DNA of 64,000 nt, taken from NCBI RefSeq assembly GCF_000418555.1, contig NZ_ATKM01000009.1:149110-213109 (forward strand), in the 5' to 3' direction. Position numbers and translations under genes: made by a program. This DNA comes from Pseudomonas sp. P818 (GTDB lineage: Bacteria; Pseudomonadota; Gammaproteobacteria; Pseudomonadales; Pseudomonadaceae). Positions within the stretch are counted from its first letter, which is position 1; each line of letters begins with the position of its first letter. Of this stretch, positions 36,547 to 51,316 are shown one piece after another. The notes beneath the pieces are model-generated. The model saw only the letters and a program-made list of their open reading frames with translations, was not told where the DNA came from and searched no databases.

Positions 36547-37341
36547 TCACAACTTTTCCATTGCCGCTTCTAGAGAGGCCTTTACGCGTTTCTTATTAAT
36601 CTCAGGGTCTTCGTGCTGAATGAATTCAACAGCAGAAAGGTCGTCGCCACGCTTTCTATTTTGGCGGGGCTCAAGTGCTTCGATTAGAATGGCTTCTAGT
36701 GCAGGAATAATCTTTGCTGCCTCAAATGTTGTTGGCAGTTCTCCAAGTTGACCAGAGTCGGAGACTGGCAGAAGACCAAACCAAGAGAATCGATCCCATC
36801 GAGCGGCTAGACGATCCAGTGTATGTTCGTACAGCCTGCGCCCTAGTGGGCGATCCGTCGAGCGGCCAATATAGATGACCTCTCTACCGTCATACAGTAG
36901 GTAAATACCAAGCTGCTTATTGAAGTCGACTGGTGTGGCTCCTAGCTGTTGCATGCCTAGTAGCTTTGGCGTTGCAGCCCATTGAACAGCCTCTCTACGC
37001 CAGAACATACCGAAGGAGCTAACAATATCGTATTGCTCTTCGATCTCTTCAGAATCTTCGACTGTAGGGGTTGGTTTGACTTCGCTTGGTGAACCTGCAG
37101 CAGCTGATTTATTTTTTAGTGTAAACGTACCTTTTGCTACGCGAATATAGGGGGATGACGCTCCATCGCGCTTAATGGAGGTGCTTATCTGGGCGACAAC
37201 TGTTGCCGCTGGCGTAGCCCCTAGACTTGTGCGTAATCCGTCAGCAATGATCTTGTCCGTGATTTCTTTATAGTGCAGCGGTGTTGTTGATGCTCCCAGC
37301 ACTTTATCTATAGCTTTACGCCAAGTAAGTTCTTTTATCAT
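36547..37341 (-). CDS. HARE-HTH + GIY-YIG nuclease domain protein
   Basis: A 264-residue two-domain protein. Residues 1-77 (TWRKAIDKVLGASTTPLHYKEI, TPAATVVAQISTSIKRDG, SPYIRVAKGTFTLK) match the HARE-HTH winged helix found in restriction enzymes and chromatin proteins. After an acidic linker, residues 140-235 form a GIY-YIG nuclease: GIYLLYDGREVIYIGRSTDRPLGRRLYEH, with the catalytic Arg in IGRS and a later Glu. Base composition is clearly AT-richer than the neighbours, suggesting transfer. Known HARE domains are proposed to sense modified DNA; a defence role is inference. Confidence 0.8.
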   Translation of the reverse strand: MIKELTWRKAIDKVLGASTTPLHYKEITDKIIADGLRTSLGATPAATVVAQISTSIKRDGASSPYIRVAKGTFTLKNKSAAAGSPSEVKPTPTVEDSEEIEEQYDIVSSFGMFWRREAVQWAATPKLLGMQQLGATPVDFNKQLGIYLLYDGREVIYIGRSTDRPLGRRLYEHTLDRLAARWDRFSWFGLLPVSDSGQLGELPTTFEAAKIIPALEAILIEALEPRQNRKRGDDLSAVEFIQHEDPEINKKRVKASLEAAMEKL

Positions 37342-37383
37342 GTGGTAACCAAATATTTTGAGTAGGGGTCTAACTATAAATAG

Positions 37384-37498
37384 CCACCAAATGGCGCATA
37401 ACCTGCGGGAGGTTTTGGTGGATAACCTTCCTGGCCATATTCAAGATCCTTCTTTAGCTCGCGGGAGGTAGCGAGGCGATGGGTGTTTGGAAGGTTAT
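37384..37498. repeat. Structured inverted repeats upstream of the GIY-YIG gene
   Basis: CCACCAAA (37384-37391) pairs with TTTGGTGG (37414-37421) around an inner AACCT/AGGTT hairpin. Immediately after, ATAACCTTCC (37422-37431) pairs with GGAAGGTTAT (37489-37498). The 306-bp gap has no gene. It could be an end of the transferred piece, a regulatory RNA or an operator region. Confidence 0.6.
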
Positions 37499-37615
37499 AC
37501 ACCATGTCGGATAACCGCTGGCAAGTGGCAGTTACGCGAAAGCGGGGACGGTTGGAAAGGGTGCAGGGAAGATCGTAAGCAAGCTCGCTCCCACATAAGC
37601 GCGGCGGGGAGGGGA

Positions 37616-37649
37616 AGGCGCAGCGGTGAGCCGCTGCGCCTTTTGTTTC
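37616..37649. terminator. Strong hairpin at the 3' end of aer
   Basis: AGGCGCAGCGG and CCGCTGCGCCT form an 11-bp stem with a TGAG loop and are followed by TTTGTTT on the plus strand. On the minus strand it lies just beyond the aer stop and probably ends aer transcription. A REP-like GCAAGCTCGCTCCCAC precedes it. Confidence 0.65.
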
Positions 37650-39213
37650 AACGGTTGAAGCGTTCGACCAGTGCGTATTGGCCCTGTGCGGTTCTGGTCA
37701 GGGCTTCGCTGAGTTTGGCGGTGCTTTGCGCTTCGCCTGCGGTCTGGTCGGCCAGTTGGGCGATGGTGGTGATGTTCTGGTTGATCTCGTCGGCCACGGC
37801 GCTTTGTTCTTCCGCCGCCGCAGCGATCTGGTTGGCCATGTCGGCGATATTGGCGACCGAGTCACTGATACCGGACAGCGCCTGATCGGCTTTGAGGACG
37901 CGTTCGACGCCTTCGTCGGCCTGTTTGCGGCCGATTTCCATGGTCAGTACGGCCTCTTCGGCAGTACGTTGCAGTTTGGCGATCAGGCCGTGAATCTGTT
38001 CTGTGGATTCGGCGGTGCGCTGGGCGAGGGAACGAACCTCGTCGGCCACCACGGCGAAGCCGCGGCCCATTTCGCCGGCACGTGCGGCTTCGATGGCGGC
38101 GTTGAGAGCGAGCAGGTTGGTCTGATCGGCAATGCCCTTGATCACGTCGACCACACCGCCGATTTCGTTGCTGTCCTGGGCCAGGCGGGTCACGGTTTCG
38201 CCGGTATCACCCACCGATTGCGACAGGCGCTGGATGGCTTCGCGGGTTTCCGCGGCGATGGTGCGGCCTTCGCCGGTCAGGCGGTTGGCTTCCTGAGTGG
38301 CGATGGCGGTGCGGGCAACGTTGCTGGCCACTTCCAGGGTGGTGGCAGCCATTTCGTTGACTGCCGTGGCGACCTGCTCGGTCTCCTGGCGCTGGCGCTC
38401 GAGGCCATCGGAACTGTTGTGCGCCAGCTGGTCGGCTTCACGCGCCTGCTGGGTCAGTTGCTCTGCAGTGTCCTGCAGGCGGGTGAGACAGGTTTTCAGG
38501 CGCGCATCCTGGCTGAGCATGGCCATTTCCAGGCGCGCTTCGGCGCCGCGGCTGTCGGTGTACATCTGCGCGATCAATGGATCGGAAGTGGTTTGCTCGG
38601 CCAGTTTCAGCAGGCGCTTGATGCCGCGGGTCTGCCAGGCTATGCCGGCCAGCCCCAGCGGGACGGAGAGCATGGCAGCAAGGATGAAGCCCCAGTTGCT
38701 GCCGATCCAGTGACCGATCATGAAGCCGATCTGGCTGACCAGAATGAAGGGCATCCACGCCTGTACGACGGGCAGCCACTGATTGCTGGCAGGAACGGCC
38801 GATTTGCCGGCATTGACACGTGCATACAGCGCTTCGGCGCGGCGCACCTGTTCGGCTGTAGGTTTGACGCGGACGGATTCGTAACCGACGACCTGATTGT
38901 TCTCGGTCATCGGGGTGACGTAGGCGTTGACCCAGTAGTGGTCGCCATTCTTGCTGCGGTTCTTGACGATACCCATCCACGGGCGACCGCTTTTCAGGGT
39001 CGTCCACATGTGGTCGAACACGGCGGACGGCACGTCCGGGTGGCGCACGATGTTGTGCGGCGCGCGCATCAGCTCTTCGCGGCTGAAACCACTGATTTCG
39101 ACGAAGGCGTCGTTGCAGTAGGTGATCTGGCCCTTGAGGTCGGTAGTGGATATCAGACGTTGTTGTGCAGGAAAGGTACGCTCACGCTGGGTGACCGGCT
39201 GGTTGTTACGCAT
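37648..39213 (-). CDS. aer: Aerotaxis receptor (PAS-containing chemoreceptor)
   Basis: A methyl-accepting-type receptor (521 residues) for aerotaxis/energy taxis. The N-terminal PAS domain ([55 protein letters not shown]) would bind FAD. A hydrophobic membrane anchor follows (about 155-210), then a HAMP-like linker and the cytoplasmic signalling domain with the conserved hairpin [24 protein letters not shown]... and [18 protein letters not shown]. There is no periplasmic domain. It neighbours acnA, as in PAO1. The start at ATG 39213 gives the usual length. Confidence 0.93.
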   Translation of the reverse strand: MRNNQPVTQRERTFPAQQRLISTTDLKGQITYCNDAFVEISGFSREELMRAPHNIVRHPDVPSAVFDHMWTTLKSGRPWMGIVKNRSKNGDHYWVNAYVTPMTENNQVVGYESVRVKPTAEQVRRAEALYARVNAGKSAVPASNQWLPVVQAWMPFILVSQIGFMIGHWIGSNWGFILAAMLSVPLGLAGIAWQTRGIKRLLKLAEQTTSDPLIAQMYTDSRGAEARLEMAMLSQDARLKTCLTRLQDTAEQLTQQAREADQLAHNSSDGLERQRQETEQVATAVNEMAATTLEVASNVARTAIATQEANRLTGEGRTIAAETREAIQRLSQSVGDTGETVTRLAQDSNEIGGVVDVIKGIADQTNLLALNAAIEAARAGEMGRGFAVVADEVRSLAQRTAESTEQIHGLIAKLQRTAEEAVLTMEIGRKQADEGVERVLKADQALSGISDSVANIADMANQIAAAAEEQSAVADEINQNITTIAQLADQTAGEAQSTAKLSEALTRTAQGQYALVERFNR

Positions 39214-39364
39214 GGCAGGTATCCGTCGTTGTAATGCCCCTGTCATCGGCCGCCGAGCGGCAAAGTTGAGGGCTGAATCCGTTTTCGCGAGTGTAATCGC
39301 TTTGTGACTGGCGTCACATTTTTGTCGCGACGTCGGCCATCCATGGCCCGACGGAGGCTGGCAT

Positions 39365-39388
39365 GCCCTGCTACCGCGATAGCAGGGC
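39365..39388 (-). terminator. Perfect hairpin after acnA
   Basis: GCCCTGCTA and TAGCAGGGC form a 9-bp stem with a 6-nt loop, starting 8 bp beyond the acnA stop. There is no T run on the minus strand, so it may protect the mRNA end instead. Confidence 0.55.
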
Positions 39389-39395
39389 GGGTGTA

Positions 39396-42137
<2,742 letters not shown>

Positions 42138-42384
42138 TGCACATCTCCTTGGGCCCGCACGGTTCGGGCTGTGTCTGATGGCGGCAGACCTTCAAGCTAG
42201 TTCGGCTTGGGCGGTCTGGCTAGCGCATATCCTTTCGGTTGTTATGCGCTGCCTGTCTGTTGCGACGACGCGGGGCGGCCAGCTTGCCGGTCCGTAGCTG
42301 CAGACAGCGCATATGTAGCTGGACAGGTTTAGCGGCTCGGGGTTCCGGTCTCGGGTATCATGCGCGCCTCGAGGAGACCCTTTG

Positions 42385-43440
42385 ATGAATACCCTGTTTC
42401 TGCATTGCCGCCCCGGTTTCGAAGGGGAGGTTTGCGCCGAGATCACCGACCTTGCGGCGCGTCTGGATGTGCCGGGCTACTCCAGGGCCAAGCCCGGCAG
42501 CGCCTGCGCCGAGTTCGTCTGCAGCGAGGCGGCCGATAGCGAGCGGCTGATGCGCAGCGTGCGTTTCAATCAGCTGATCTTCCCCCGACAGTGGGCGCGT
42601 GGCGCGTTCGTCAGCCTGCCGGAAAGCGATCGTATCAGCGTGTTGCTCGACGCCCTGGCTGACTATCCGGTGTGCGGCAGCCTATGGCTGGAAGTGGTCG
42701 ATACCAACGAGGGCAAGGAAGTCTCGACCTTCTGCAAGAAGTTCGAAGCGCCGCTGCGCAAGGCATTGCTAAAGGCCGGCAGGTTGGTGGATGACGCGAA
42801 GAAGCCACGCCTGCTGCTGACCTTCAAGAGCGGCCGTGAGGTGTTCGCCGGCATCGCCGAGGCGGACAACCAGGCGATGTGGCCCATGGGCATTCCACGC
42901 CTGAAGTTTCCGCGCGAGGCGCCGAGCCGTTCCACGCTCAAGCTGGAGGAGGCCTGGCACCATTTCATCCCGCGTGAACAGTGGGATCAGCGCCTGGCGC
43001 CGGGCATGACCGCCGTTGACCTGGGCGCGGCACCCGGTGGCTGGACCTGGCAGCTGGTCAATCGGGAGATTCGCGTGACTGCCGTGGACAATGGGCCGAT
43101 GGCCGAGAGCCTGATGTATTCCGGCTTCGTCGTGCATCAGCGCGCCGATGGCTTTACCTTCCGTCCGCGCCATCCGGTGCACTGGATGGTCTGCGACATC
43201 GTCGAGAAGCCGGCGCGCACGGCGGCGATGATCGAGACCTGGCTAGGCGAGGGGCTGTGCCGCGAGGCGGTGGTCAATCTCAAGCTGCCGATGAGGCAGC
43301 GTTACGCCGAAGTGCGGCGCCTGCTCGATCGCATCGAGTCGGGGCTGGCCGAGCGCGGTCTGAAGGTCGGCATCGGCTGCAAGCAGCTGTATCACGATCG
43401 TGAGGAAGTGACCTGTCATCTGCGTCGTCACGGCAAATAA
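42385..43440 (+). CDS. rlmM: 23S rRNA C2498 2'-O-methyltransferase
   Basis: A SAM-dependent methyltransferase (351 residues) that methylates C2498 of 23S rRNA. The N-terminal THUMP-like domain starts NTLFLHCRPGFEGEVCAEI. The Rossmann domain shows motif I in MTAVDLGAAPGGWTWQLV and the K-D-K-E type residues within WMVCDIVEKP and VVNLKLPMRQRY. GAGGAG lies 8 nt before ATG 42385. It stands next to tusA, as in PAO1. Confidence 0.95.
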   Translation: MNTLFLHCRPGFEGEVCAEITDLAARLDVPGYSRAKPGSACAEFVCSEAADSERLMRSVRFNQLIFPRQWARGAFVSLPESDRISVLLDALADYPVCGSLWLEVVDTNEGKEVSTFCKKFEAPLRKALLKAGRLVDDAKKPRLLLTFKSGREVFAGIAEADNQAMWPMGIPRLKFPREAPSRSTLKLEEAWHHFIPREQWDQRLAPGMTAVDLGAAPGGWTWQLVNREIRVTAVDNGPMAESLMYSGFVVHQRADGFTFRPRHPVHWMVCDIVEKPARTAAMIETWLGEGLCREAVVNLKLPMRQRYAEVRRLLDRIESGLAERGLKVGIGCKQLYHDREEVTCHLRRHGK

Positions 43441-43653
43441 CGAGTGAACCGGGCGCGGACATTCGTCCGGCCCGGACTCCCGCGTCGCTTTGGGCTCCAC
43501 CCGAAGCTGGCGTGCGAACCCTCCATGATTCGCCGGAGCGCAGGCACTTTGCCGCAGTCGGTAGGCATGCGCTGCCCATCCAAGGTTGTGCGCGCAGGGT
43601 GACCTGGAGGTCAGCTTTGCGCGACAATGCGCGCCTGCCTGTGGAGCCTCCCT

Positions 43654-43905
43654 ATGTCCGAAGCCCTGACCCTCAACCACGATGACCTGCTCGACGCCAG
43701 CGGCCTGAATTGTCCGGAGCCGGTGATGATGCTGCACAACAAGGTGCGCGACCTGTCGCCGGGCGGCTTGCTCAAGGTGATCGCTACCGACCCCTCGACC
43801 CGCCGTGACATCCCCAAGTTCTGCGTGTTTCTCGGCCATGAACTGCTCGGTCAGGCCGAGGAAGACGGCACCTATCTGTACTGGATTCGCAAGAAGGCCG
43901 ATTAG
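43654..43905 (+). CDS. tusA: TusA-family sulfurtransferase
   Basis: An 83-residue sulfur-carrier protein of the TusA/SirA family. The active Cys is in [19 protein letters not shown], and the C-terminal half ([19 protein letters not shown]) completes the IF3-C-like fold. It relays sulfur from cysteine desulfurase for tRNA 2-thiouridine synthesis and molybdenum-cofactor routes. GTGGAG precedes ATG 43654. About 210 bp with GC-rich hairpins separate it from rlmM. Confidence 0.93.
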   Translation: MSEALTLNHDDLLDASGLNCPEPVMMLHNKVRDLSPGGLLKVIATDPSTRRDIPKFCVFLGHELLGQAEEDGTYLYWIRKKAD

Positions 43906-43928
43906 GCTGCGGTTGAACGTGCGCCCCC

Positions 43929-45002
43929 TTAAGGCTCCACGTCGCGTTCCGCGCTATTCCATCCCGCCTGTCCAGGCGCCAGAGCGCAACTGTTCAGGAG
44001 CTTCTGCCAGGCCCTGACGTGACGCGCCGTGGCCGCGCGGAAATCCTGCCATAACGAATCCTGCTCGCCAGCCAGCCGCTGCAGATGTTCGCCGGTAGCT
44101 GGCGGAATGCCTTCTAGACGCTGCAGTTGCAGCAGCACCGCCTGCCATTGCTGGCCGCGCTGGTCAACCTGTGCCAGATAAGGCTGCAGGCCGCCGGCAT
44201 AGAACTTGATGAAGATGTTCTGCAGGATGCGCCCGCGCGGCGTCGCCTGGCCCAGTGGGCAAAGCGGGCGATTTTGTTGGCGTTGCTCGAGCATTTCGCT
44301 GCCGGCGTCGAGCGTGTGGCGCAGGCTGGCCAGGCTGGTGATCAACTGGCTGCCCTGTTCGCTGGCATAGAGGGCGAAGAACAGCGGCTCCAGCTCCCCG
44401 GCGCTCGGTGGTAACTGCGCCGGTATGCCGGCGCCGATGCTGGCCAGCCGCTGCAATGCGTCCAGTGCCGCGCTGTCTTCCTGGCTGTCGACCGGCAAGG
44501 CCTGGTCGGCAAAACGCAGGTAGTTCTCGAACTCCGGGCTGCCGTTCAGGGCATTCCAGAACACCGCTGGCAGTTGCTGGCGCTTGTCGCTGGCCAGGCG
44601 CTGCAGAGTGGTCTTGAGGCTGGAGTCGTCCTGCAGATGTGGCAGGCAGTCATCGATGGCGCGCAGCAGGTCGCCTTCGTAGCCCAGGCGCTGGCTGGGC
44701 ATCAGCTGCTTGCCCAGGCTGCTGTTGCGCTGGCTGATCAACTGCTGCAGATGCGGACAGCGCCGCGCATCGATGACCAGATCGAGCAGGCCGATGCGCA
44801 GTTCCGGCAATGCCAGCAGGCGCTCGCGGCGTGGCGGTAAACGATATTGGCTGGCGCTGCGGCTGTCGAAAGTGGGTACGTCGGCCGCATCGAGCGAGCG
44901 CTGCAGACGTGCGAGGTAATCGTTCTGCAGGGCCAGGCCGTCATTGGCCGGGCCGCAGCCAGCGATCAGAAGGAAGCAGAGGAGCAGGGCAGGTCGGATC
45001 AT
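43929..45002 (-). CDS. DUF3080-family lipoprotein
   Basis: A 357-residue protein with a lipoprotein signal (ALLLCFLLIAGCGP), the Cys at about residue 16 being the lipidation site. The rest is helical and Leu/Gln-rich, with YLARLQRSLD, RLLALPELRIGLLDL and GRILQNIFIKFYAGGLQPYL, matching what I remember of the DUF3080 family. It is expected in the envelope; its role is unknown. It shares its strand with the MATE transporter, separated by 37 bp, so the two may be co-transcribed. Confidence 0.82.
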   Translation of the reverse strand: MIRPALLLCFLLIAGCGPANDGLALQNDYLARLQRSLDAADVPTFDSRSASQYRLPPRRERLLALPELRIGLLDLVIDARRCPHLQQLISQRNSSLGKQLMPSQRLGYEGDLLRAIDDCLPHLQDDSSLKTTLQRLASDKRQQLPAVFWNALNGSPEFENYLRFADQALPVDSQEDSAALDALQRLASIGAGIPAQLPPSAGELEPLFFALYASEQGSQLITSLASLRHTLDAGSEMLEQRQQNRPLCPLGQATPRGRILQNIFIKFYAGGLQPYLAQVDQRGQQWQAVLLQLQRLEGIPPATGEHLQRLAGEQDSLWQDFRAATARHVRAWQKLLNSCALAPGQAGWNSAERDVEP

Positions 45003-45039
45003 CTGCTCAGTCTAGAGAGGATGCCCGACCTATCCAATC

Positions 45040-46413
45040 TCAACCGGCCCGGCGAATGCGCTTGCGCGCGCTGCGTGCCAGGCGCACGGTGAGCATCGCT
45101 GCGGCGCAGGTCAGGCCCACCACCAGACCTTGCCACAGGCCGCTGGGGCCGCTCGGTTCGCCGAACAGGTCGGATAGCCCCAGCGCATAACCCACCGGCA
45201 AGCCGATGCCCCAGTAGGCGAATAGGGTCAGCAGCATGGTGATGCGTGTGTCCTGATAGCCGCGCAGGGCGCCGGCCGCCGTCACCTGGATGGCATCGGA
45301 AAACTGGAACAGCGCTGCATAGACGATCAGCGTTGCCGCCACGGCGATCACCGTCTTGTCGGGGGTATAGATCTGCGCGATCTGTTCGCGCAGCAGGAAC
45401 ATCAGGCTGGCCGATACGCAGGCGTAGCCCAGCGCCGCTCCCATGCTCACCCCGGCGGCGAAGCGCGCTTCGCGTGGCTGGCCGCGGCCCAGTGCCTGGC
45501 CGACGCGCACCGTCGCGGCCATGGCCAGCGAGTAGGGGATCATGAACACCATGGAACTGAAGTTCAGGGCGATCTGGTGCCCGGCGACCACGGTAGCACC
45601 GAGGCCGCCGATGAGCAGGGCGATCACCGCGAAGATGCTCGACTCGGCGAATACCGCCACGCCGATCGGCACGCCGATGCTCAGCAGGCGCTTGATGACC
45701 GGCCACTGCGGCCAGTCGAAACGGGTGAACAGGGCGCTGGCGCGGTAGTAGGGCGCCCACTTCACCCAGACCAGCATGCCGATCAGCATGAAGCCCATCA
45801 CCAGTGCGGTGGCCCAGCCACAGCCGACGCCGCCCATGGCCGGCAGGCCGAACTTGCCGTAGATGAAAATGTAGTTGGCCGGAATGTTCAGCAGCAGGCC
45901 GAGAATGCCCAGTACCATGCTTGGGCGGGTGTGACCCAGGCCATCGCTGAAGCAGCGCAGCACGTGATACAGCGCCACTGCCGGAAAGCCACAGGCCACC
46001 GCGCGCAGGTAGCCCATGGCCGGAGCGATCAACGCCGGGTCGACGTTCATGATGCGCAGGATGAACTCGGCGTTCCACAGCAGCGTTGCGGCACTGCCAC
46101 CTACGGCCAGTGCCAGCCACAGGGCCTGACGCACCAGCGGGCCGATCTCTGCTTCCTCGCCGGCACCGAAGCGCTGCGCCACCTTGGGCGTGGTTGCCAG
46201 CAGGATGCCGGTCATCAGCAGGAACACCGGCACCCAGATCGAGTTGCCCAGCGCCACGGCTGCCAGGTCCCGCGGGCTGACGCGCCCGGCCATCAAGGTA
46301 TCGACGAAGCCCATGGCGGTGTGCGCCAGTTGAGCGATGATGATGGGCGTGGCCAGGATGAGCAGGTTGCGCAGTTCCGTGCGCACGCGGCCAAGGCGGG
46401 TGTCGGTGGACAT
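45040..46413 (-). CDS. MATE-family multidrug efflux transporter (NorM/PmpM-like)
   Basis: A 457-residue inner-membrane antiporter with twelve predicted helices. The N-terminal lobe reads LLILATPIIIAQLAHTAMGFVDTLMAGRVS with the conserved Asp in TM1, and the pseudo-symmetric C-terminal lobe starts IGVPIGVAVFAESSIFAV. VGQALGRGQPREAR is the typical loop. NorM/PmpM relatives export cationic drugs and fluoroquinolones with H+ or Na+; the substrate here is not determined. It is divergent from pdxB. Confidence 0.92.
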   Translation of the reverse strand: MSTDTRLGRVRTELRNLLILATPIIIAQLAHTAMGFVDTLMAGRVSPRDLAAVALGNSIWVPVFLLMTGILLATTPKVAQRFGAGEEAEIGPLVRQALWLALAVGGSAATLLWNAEFILRIMNVDPALIAPAMGYLRAVACGFPAVALYHVLRCFSDGLGHTRPSMVLGILGLLLNIPANYIFIYGKFGLPAMGGVGCGWATALVMGFMLIGMLVWVKWAPYYRASALFTRFDWPQWPVIKRLLSIGVPIGVAVFAESSIFAVIALLIGGLGATVVAGHQIALNFSSMVFMIPYSLAMAATVRVGQALGRGQPREARFAAGVSMGAALGYACVSASLMFLLREQIAQIYTPDKTVIAVAATLIVYAALFQFSDAIQVTAAGALRGYQDTRITMLLTLFAYWGIGLPVGYALGLSDLFGEPSGPSGLWQGLVVGLTCAAAMLTVRLARSARKRIRRAG

Positions 46414-46563
46414 TTCGACTCTTCGGGATAACAGGAAACCGCGTAGTCTACGCCTTGACGCAGCGGTCAGGAAAGTGCGGCGTGAGGCTCTGTCCGGCGC
46501 TCTGCAGGGCGACGTTGGTGATCACGCTGGCATAGAATGGCGGCCTGCCCGATGGAGCCCGCC

Positions 46564-47694
46564 ATGCACATAGTTGCCGACGAAAACATTCCCCTGCTCG
46601 ATGAATTCTTCGCTGCGTTCGGCAGCATCCGCCGCCTGCCTGGGCGCGGCATCACGGCAGCCGATGTGCGCGATGCCGACCTGCTGCTGGTGCGCTCGGT
46701 TACTCCCGTGAATCGTGCGCTGCTCGACGGCAGCCGGGTCCGTTTCGTCGGTACCTGCACCATCGGCACCGATCATCTCGATCTCGATTACTTCGCCGAG
46801 GCGGGCATCGCCTGGAGCAGCGCGCCGGGCTGCAACGCCCGCGGCGTGGTGGATTACGTGCTGGGCAGCGTGCTGACCCTGGCCGAGCGCGAGGGCGTCG
46901 ACCCGGCTGCGCGCGTCTATGGCGTGGTCGGGGCGGGGCAGGTCGGTGGGCGTCTGGTCCATCTGCTGCGTGGTCTCGGCTGGCAGGTGCGCGTCTGTGA
47001 TCCGCCGCGCCAGGCCACCGAGGGCGGCGACTTCGTCAGCCTGGAGCAGATCATCGACGAATGCGATGTGATCAGCCTGCACACGCCGCTGGACGCCTCA
47101 ACGCGCCATCTGTTCGATGCGACTCGCCTGGCGACGCTGAAGCCGGGAACCTGGCTGATCAATGCCAGCCGCGGCGCCGTGGTGGACAACGCGGCGCTGC
47201 GCACGTTACTGCCGCAGCGCCCCGACCTGAAAGTGGTGCTGGACGTCTGGGAAGGCGAGCCGCAGGCCGATGTCGAGCTGGCCGCCCTGTGCCAACTGGC
47301 CACGCCGCATATCGCCGGTTACAGCCTGGACGGCAAGCTGCGCGGTACCGCGCAGATCTACCAGGCCTGCTGCCGCATGCTGGGCGTACCTGAACAGGTG
47401 AGTCTGGCCGACCTCCTGCCAGCGCCCTGGCTCCGCGAGCTGAGCATCGACGGCAACGCCGACCCGGCCTGGGCTTTGGCCAGCCTGTGCCGCGCGGTAT
47501 ACGACCCGCGCCGCGATGATGCGGATTTCCGCCGTAGCCTGGTGGGCGATGCCGATACCCGTCGCGCGGCGTTCGACCGCTTGCGCAAGCACTACCCGAT
47601 GCGTCGCGAGATTGATGGGCTGACCGTGCGCATTCAGGGGGATTCGTTACCACTGGCCGCATTGGTGCGAGCTCTGGGCGCCACCGTTTCGTAG
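46564..47694 (+). CDS. pdxB: Erythronate-4-phosphate dehydrogenase
   Basis: The second step of DXP-dependent vitamin B6 synthesis (376 residues). A D-isomer 2-hydroxyacid dehydrogenase fold: NAD motif [18 protein letters not shown], catalytic Arg in [14 protein letters not shown], Glu in DVWEGEP and His in [13 protein letters not shown]. The PdxB-specific C-terminal dimerisation domain follows (about 290-376). The start ATG 46564 gives [10 protein letters not shown], the family N-terminus. Its stop codon lies inside a palindromic repeat. Confidence 0.96.
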   Translation: MHIVADENIPLLDEFFAAFGSIRRLPGRGITAADVRDADLLLVRSVTPVNRALLDGSRVRFVGTCTIGTDHLDLDYFAEAGIAWSSAPGCNARGVVDYVLGSVLTLAEREGVDPAARVYGVVGAGQVGGRLVHLLRGLGWQVRVCDPPRQATEGGDFVSLEQIIDECDVISLHTPLDASTRHLFDATRLATLKPGTWLINASRGAVVDNAALRTLLPQRPDLKVVLDVWEGEPQADVELAALCQLATPHIAGYSLDGKLRGTAQIYQACCRMLGVPEQVSLADLLPAPWLRELSIDGNADPAWALASLCRAVYDPRRDDADFRRSLVGDADTRRAAFDRLRKHYPMRREIDGLTVRIQGDSLPLAALVRALGATVS

Positions 47695-47758
47695 GGTGGG
47701 TTAGCCGCCTTTCACGTCTATCGATCAGTTTGCTCAGTCCGGTGCGGCGTAACCCACC
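47695..47758. repeat. GGTGGGTTA / TAACCCACC inverted repeat
   Basis: Arms GTGGGTTA (47696-47703) and TAACCCAC (47750-47757) flank a 46-bp centre directly after the pdxB stop. A further GGCGCGCCGCGATAG segment follows. It belongs with the GTAGGGTGG-type palindromes seen elsewhere in the window. Confidence 0.65.
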
Positions 47759-47882
47759 ATCGGCGCGCCGCGATAGATCGCCTGCTGGGTTCGGCGCGCT
47801 GAGTTCATCTGCGTTTGGACGTCCGGCAGTCGGCGCCGCTAGCCCCCTACGGATAGCGCGATATCTGCGTGCCTTATCTTGC

Positions 47883-47912
47883 AGCAATTAAATTGCATGC
47901 AATTTAATTGCT
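47883..47912. promoter_or_regulatory. Perfect 30-bp palindrome, OhrR-type tandem operator
   Basis: Arm AGCAATTAAATTGCA (47883-47897) is mirrored exactly by TGCAATTTAATTGCT (47898-47912). Each half is itself nearly symmetrical (GCAATTAAATTGC), giving two adjacent AATT-N-AATT sites as in known OhrR operators. It lies 44 bp before the gpx start and upstream of a MarR/OhrR-type gene in the same operon, so autoregulation by that protein is likely. Confidence 0.8.
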
Positions 47913-47955
47913 CGCTATTTTGTCCGTCACTTTCAGCCCGTCAGGACGATTTCCC

Positions 47956-48441
47956 ATGAGCAATGCACTTTTCGATATCCCGGTCACGACCATCAAGGGC
48001 GAGCAAAAGACTCTGGCCGACTTCGGCGGCAAGGCCGTGCTGGTGGTCAACACGGCCAGCAAGTGCGGTTTCACCCCGCAGTACAAGGGCCTGGAAAGCG
48101 TCTGGCAGCAATACAAGGACAAGGGCCTGGTGGTGCTGGGTTTTCCCTGCAACCAGTTCGGCAAGCAGGAGCCGGGTGACGAGGGCGCCATCTCGGAATT
48201 CTGCGAGCTGAACTTCGGCGTCAGCTTTCCGCTGTTCAAGAAGGTCGACGTCAACGGCGCCGACGCCCATCCGCTGTTCGTGCAGCTGAAAAAGCGCGCG
48301 CCCGGCCTGCTGGGTAGTCAGGGCATCAAGTGGAACTTCACCAAGTTCCTGATCGGCAAGGATGGCCAGGTGGTCAAGCGCTTCGCCCCGACCACCAAGC
48401 CGGAAGAACTGAGCAGCGAGATCGAAGCGCTGCTGAAATGA
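47956..48441 (+). CDS. Glutathione peroxidase family thiol peroxidase
   Basis: A 161-residue peroxidase reducing organic hydroperoxides or H2O2. Conserved parts are VLVVNTASKCGFTPQYKGLE with the peroxidatic Cys, VVLGFPCNQFGKQEPG with a second Cys and the Gln, and IKWNFTKFLIGKDGQVV with the Trp and Asn of the active site. Cys in place of Sec and the extra Cys suggest thioredoxin as reductant. It overlaps the next regulator gene by 4 bp and has a palindromic operator upstream. Confidence 0.94.
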   Translation: MSNALFDIPVTTIKGEQKTLADFGGKAVLVVNTASKCGFTPQYKGLESVWQQYKDKGLVVLGFPCNQFGKQEPGDEGAISEFCELNFGVSFPLFKKVDVNGADAHPLFVQLKKRAPGLLGSQGIKWNFTKFLIGKDGQVVKRFAPTTKPEELSSEIEALLK

Positions 48442-48885
48442 CCGCTTTCGATACCGCCACCCTGCAGTTGGACAACCAGCTGTGCTTCAAGCTGTACGCT
48501 GCCTCGCGCGCCGTGATTCGCGCCTACAAGCCGATGCTCGATGCCCTTGGCCTGACCTACCCGCAGTATCTGGCCATGCTGGTGCTGTGGGAGTGGCAGG
48601 AGCGGGCGCCCGAGCAGCCGACGCTCAAGGCGCTTGGACAACGCCTGCAGTTGGACTCCGGGACCCTGACGCCGCTGCTCAAGCGTCTGGAGCAGATGGG
48701 CCTGGTGCAGCGCCGTCGTGCCCAGGCGGACGAGCGAGAGGTGCATCTGGCGCTGAGCGATACCGGCAGGGCGCTGCAGGCGCAGGTTCTGCCGCTCAAG
48801 GCGCAGTTGCTCTGCCAGTTCGGTGATCAGGACCTGCTGGAGATGGAAGGGCTGCGTCGCAGCCTGGATCGCCTGCTGGCGCGGC

Positions 48886-48896
<11 letters not shown>
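48438..48896 (+). CDS. MarR-family regulator, two-Cys OhrR type
   Basis: A 152-residue winged-helix regulator. The N-terminal LDNQLCFKLYAASRA is the OhrR hallmark, with reactive Cys16; a second Cys at 126 (AQLLCQFGD) makes it resemble two-Cys OhrR proteins such as that of Xanthomonas. The DNA-binding wing is RRRAQADEREVHLALSDTGR. ATG 48438 overlaps the gpx stop (ATGA), so the peroxidase and its likely sensor are translated together. The tandem palindrome at 47883-47912 is the expected target. Its end overlaps the convergent kinase gene by 11 bp. Confidence 0.92.
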
Positions 48897-51207
<2,311 letters not shown>

Positions 51208-51316
51208 AAATGCGTGCGTAGTCTCTGATCCTTGGCGCCTGCCAAGCATAGCTGATAGCGACCCCGTACCGGCAGAGCCTGCAACGTGCAGCTCTGCGCA
51301 AAAGGAGTAGTAGACC

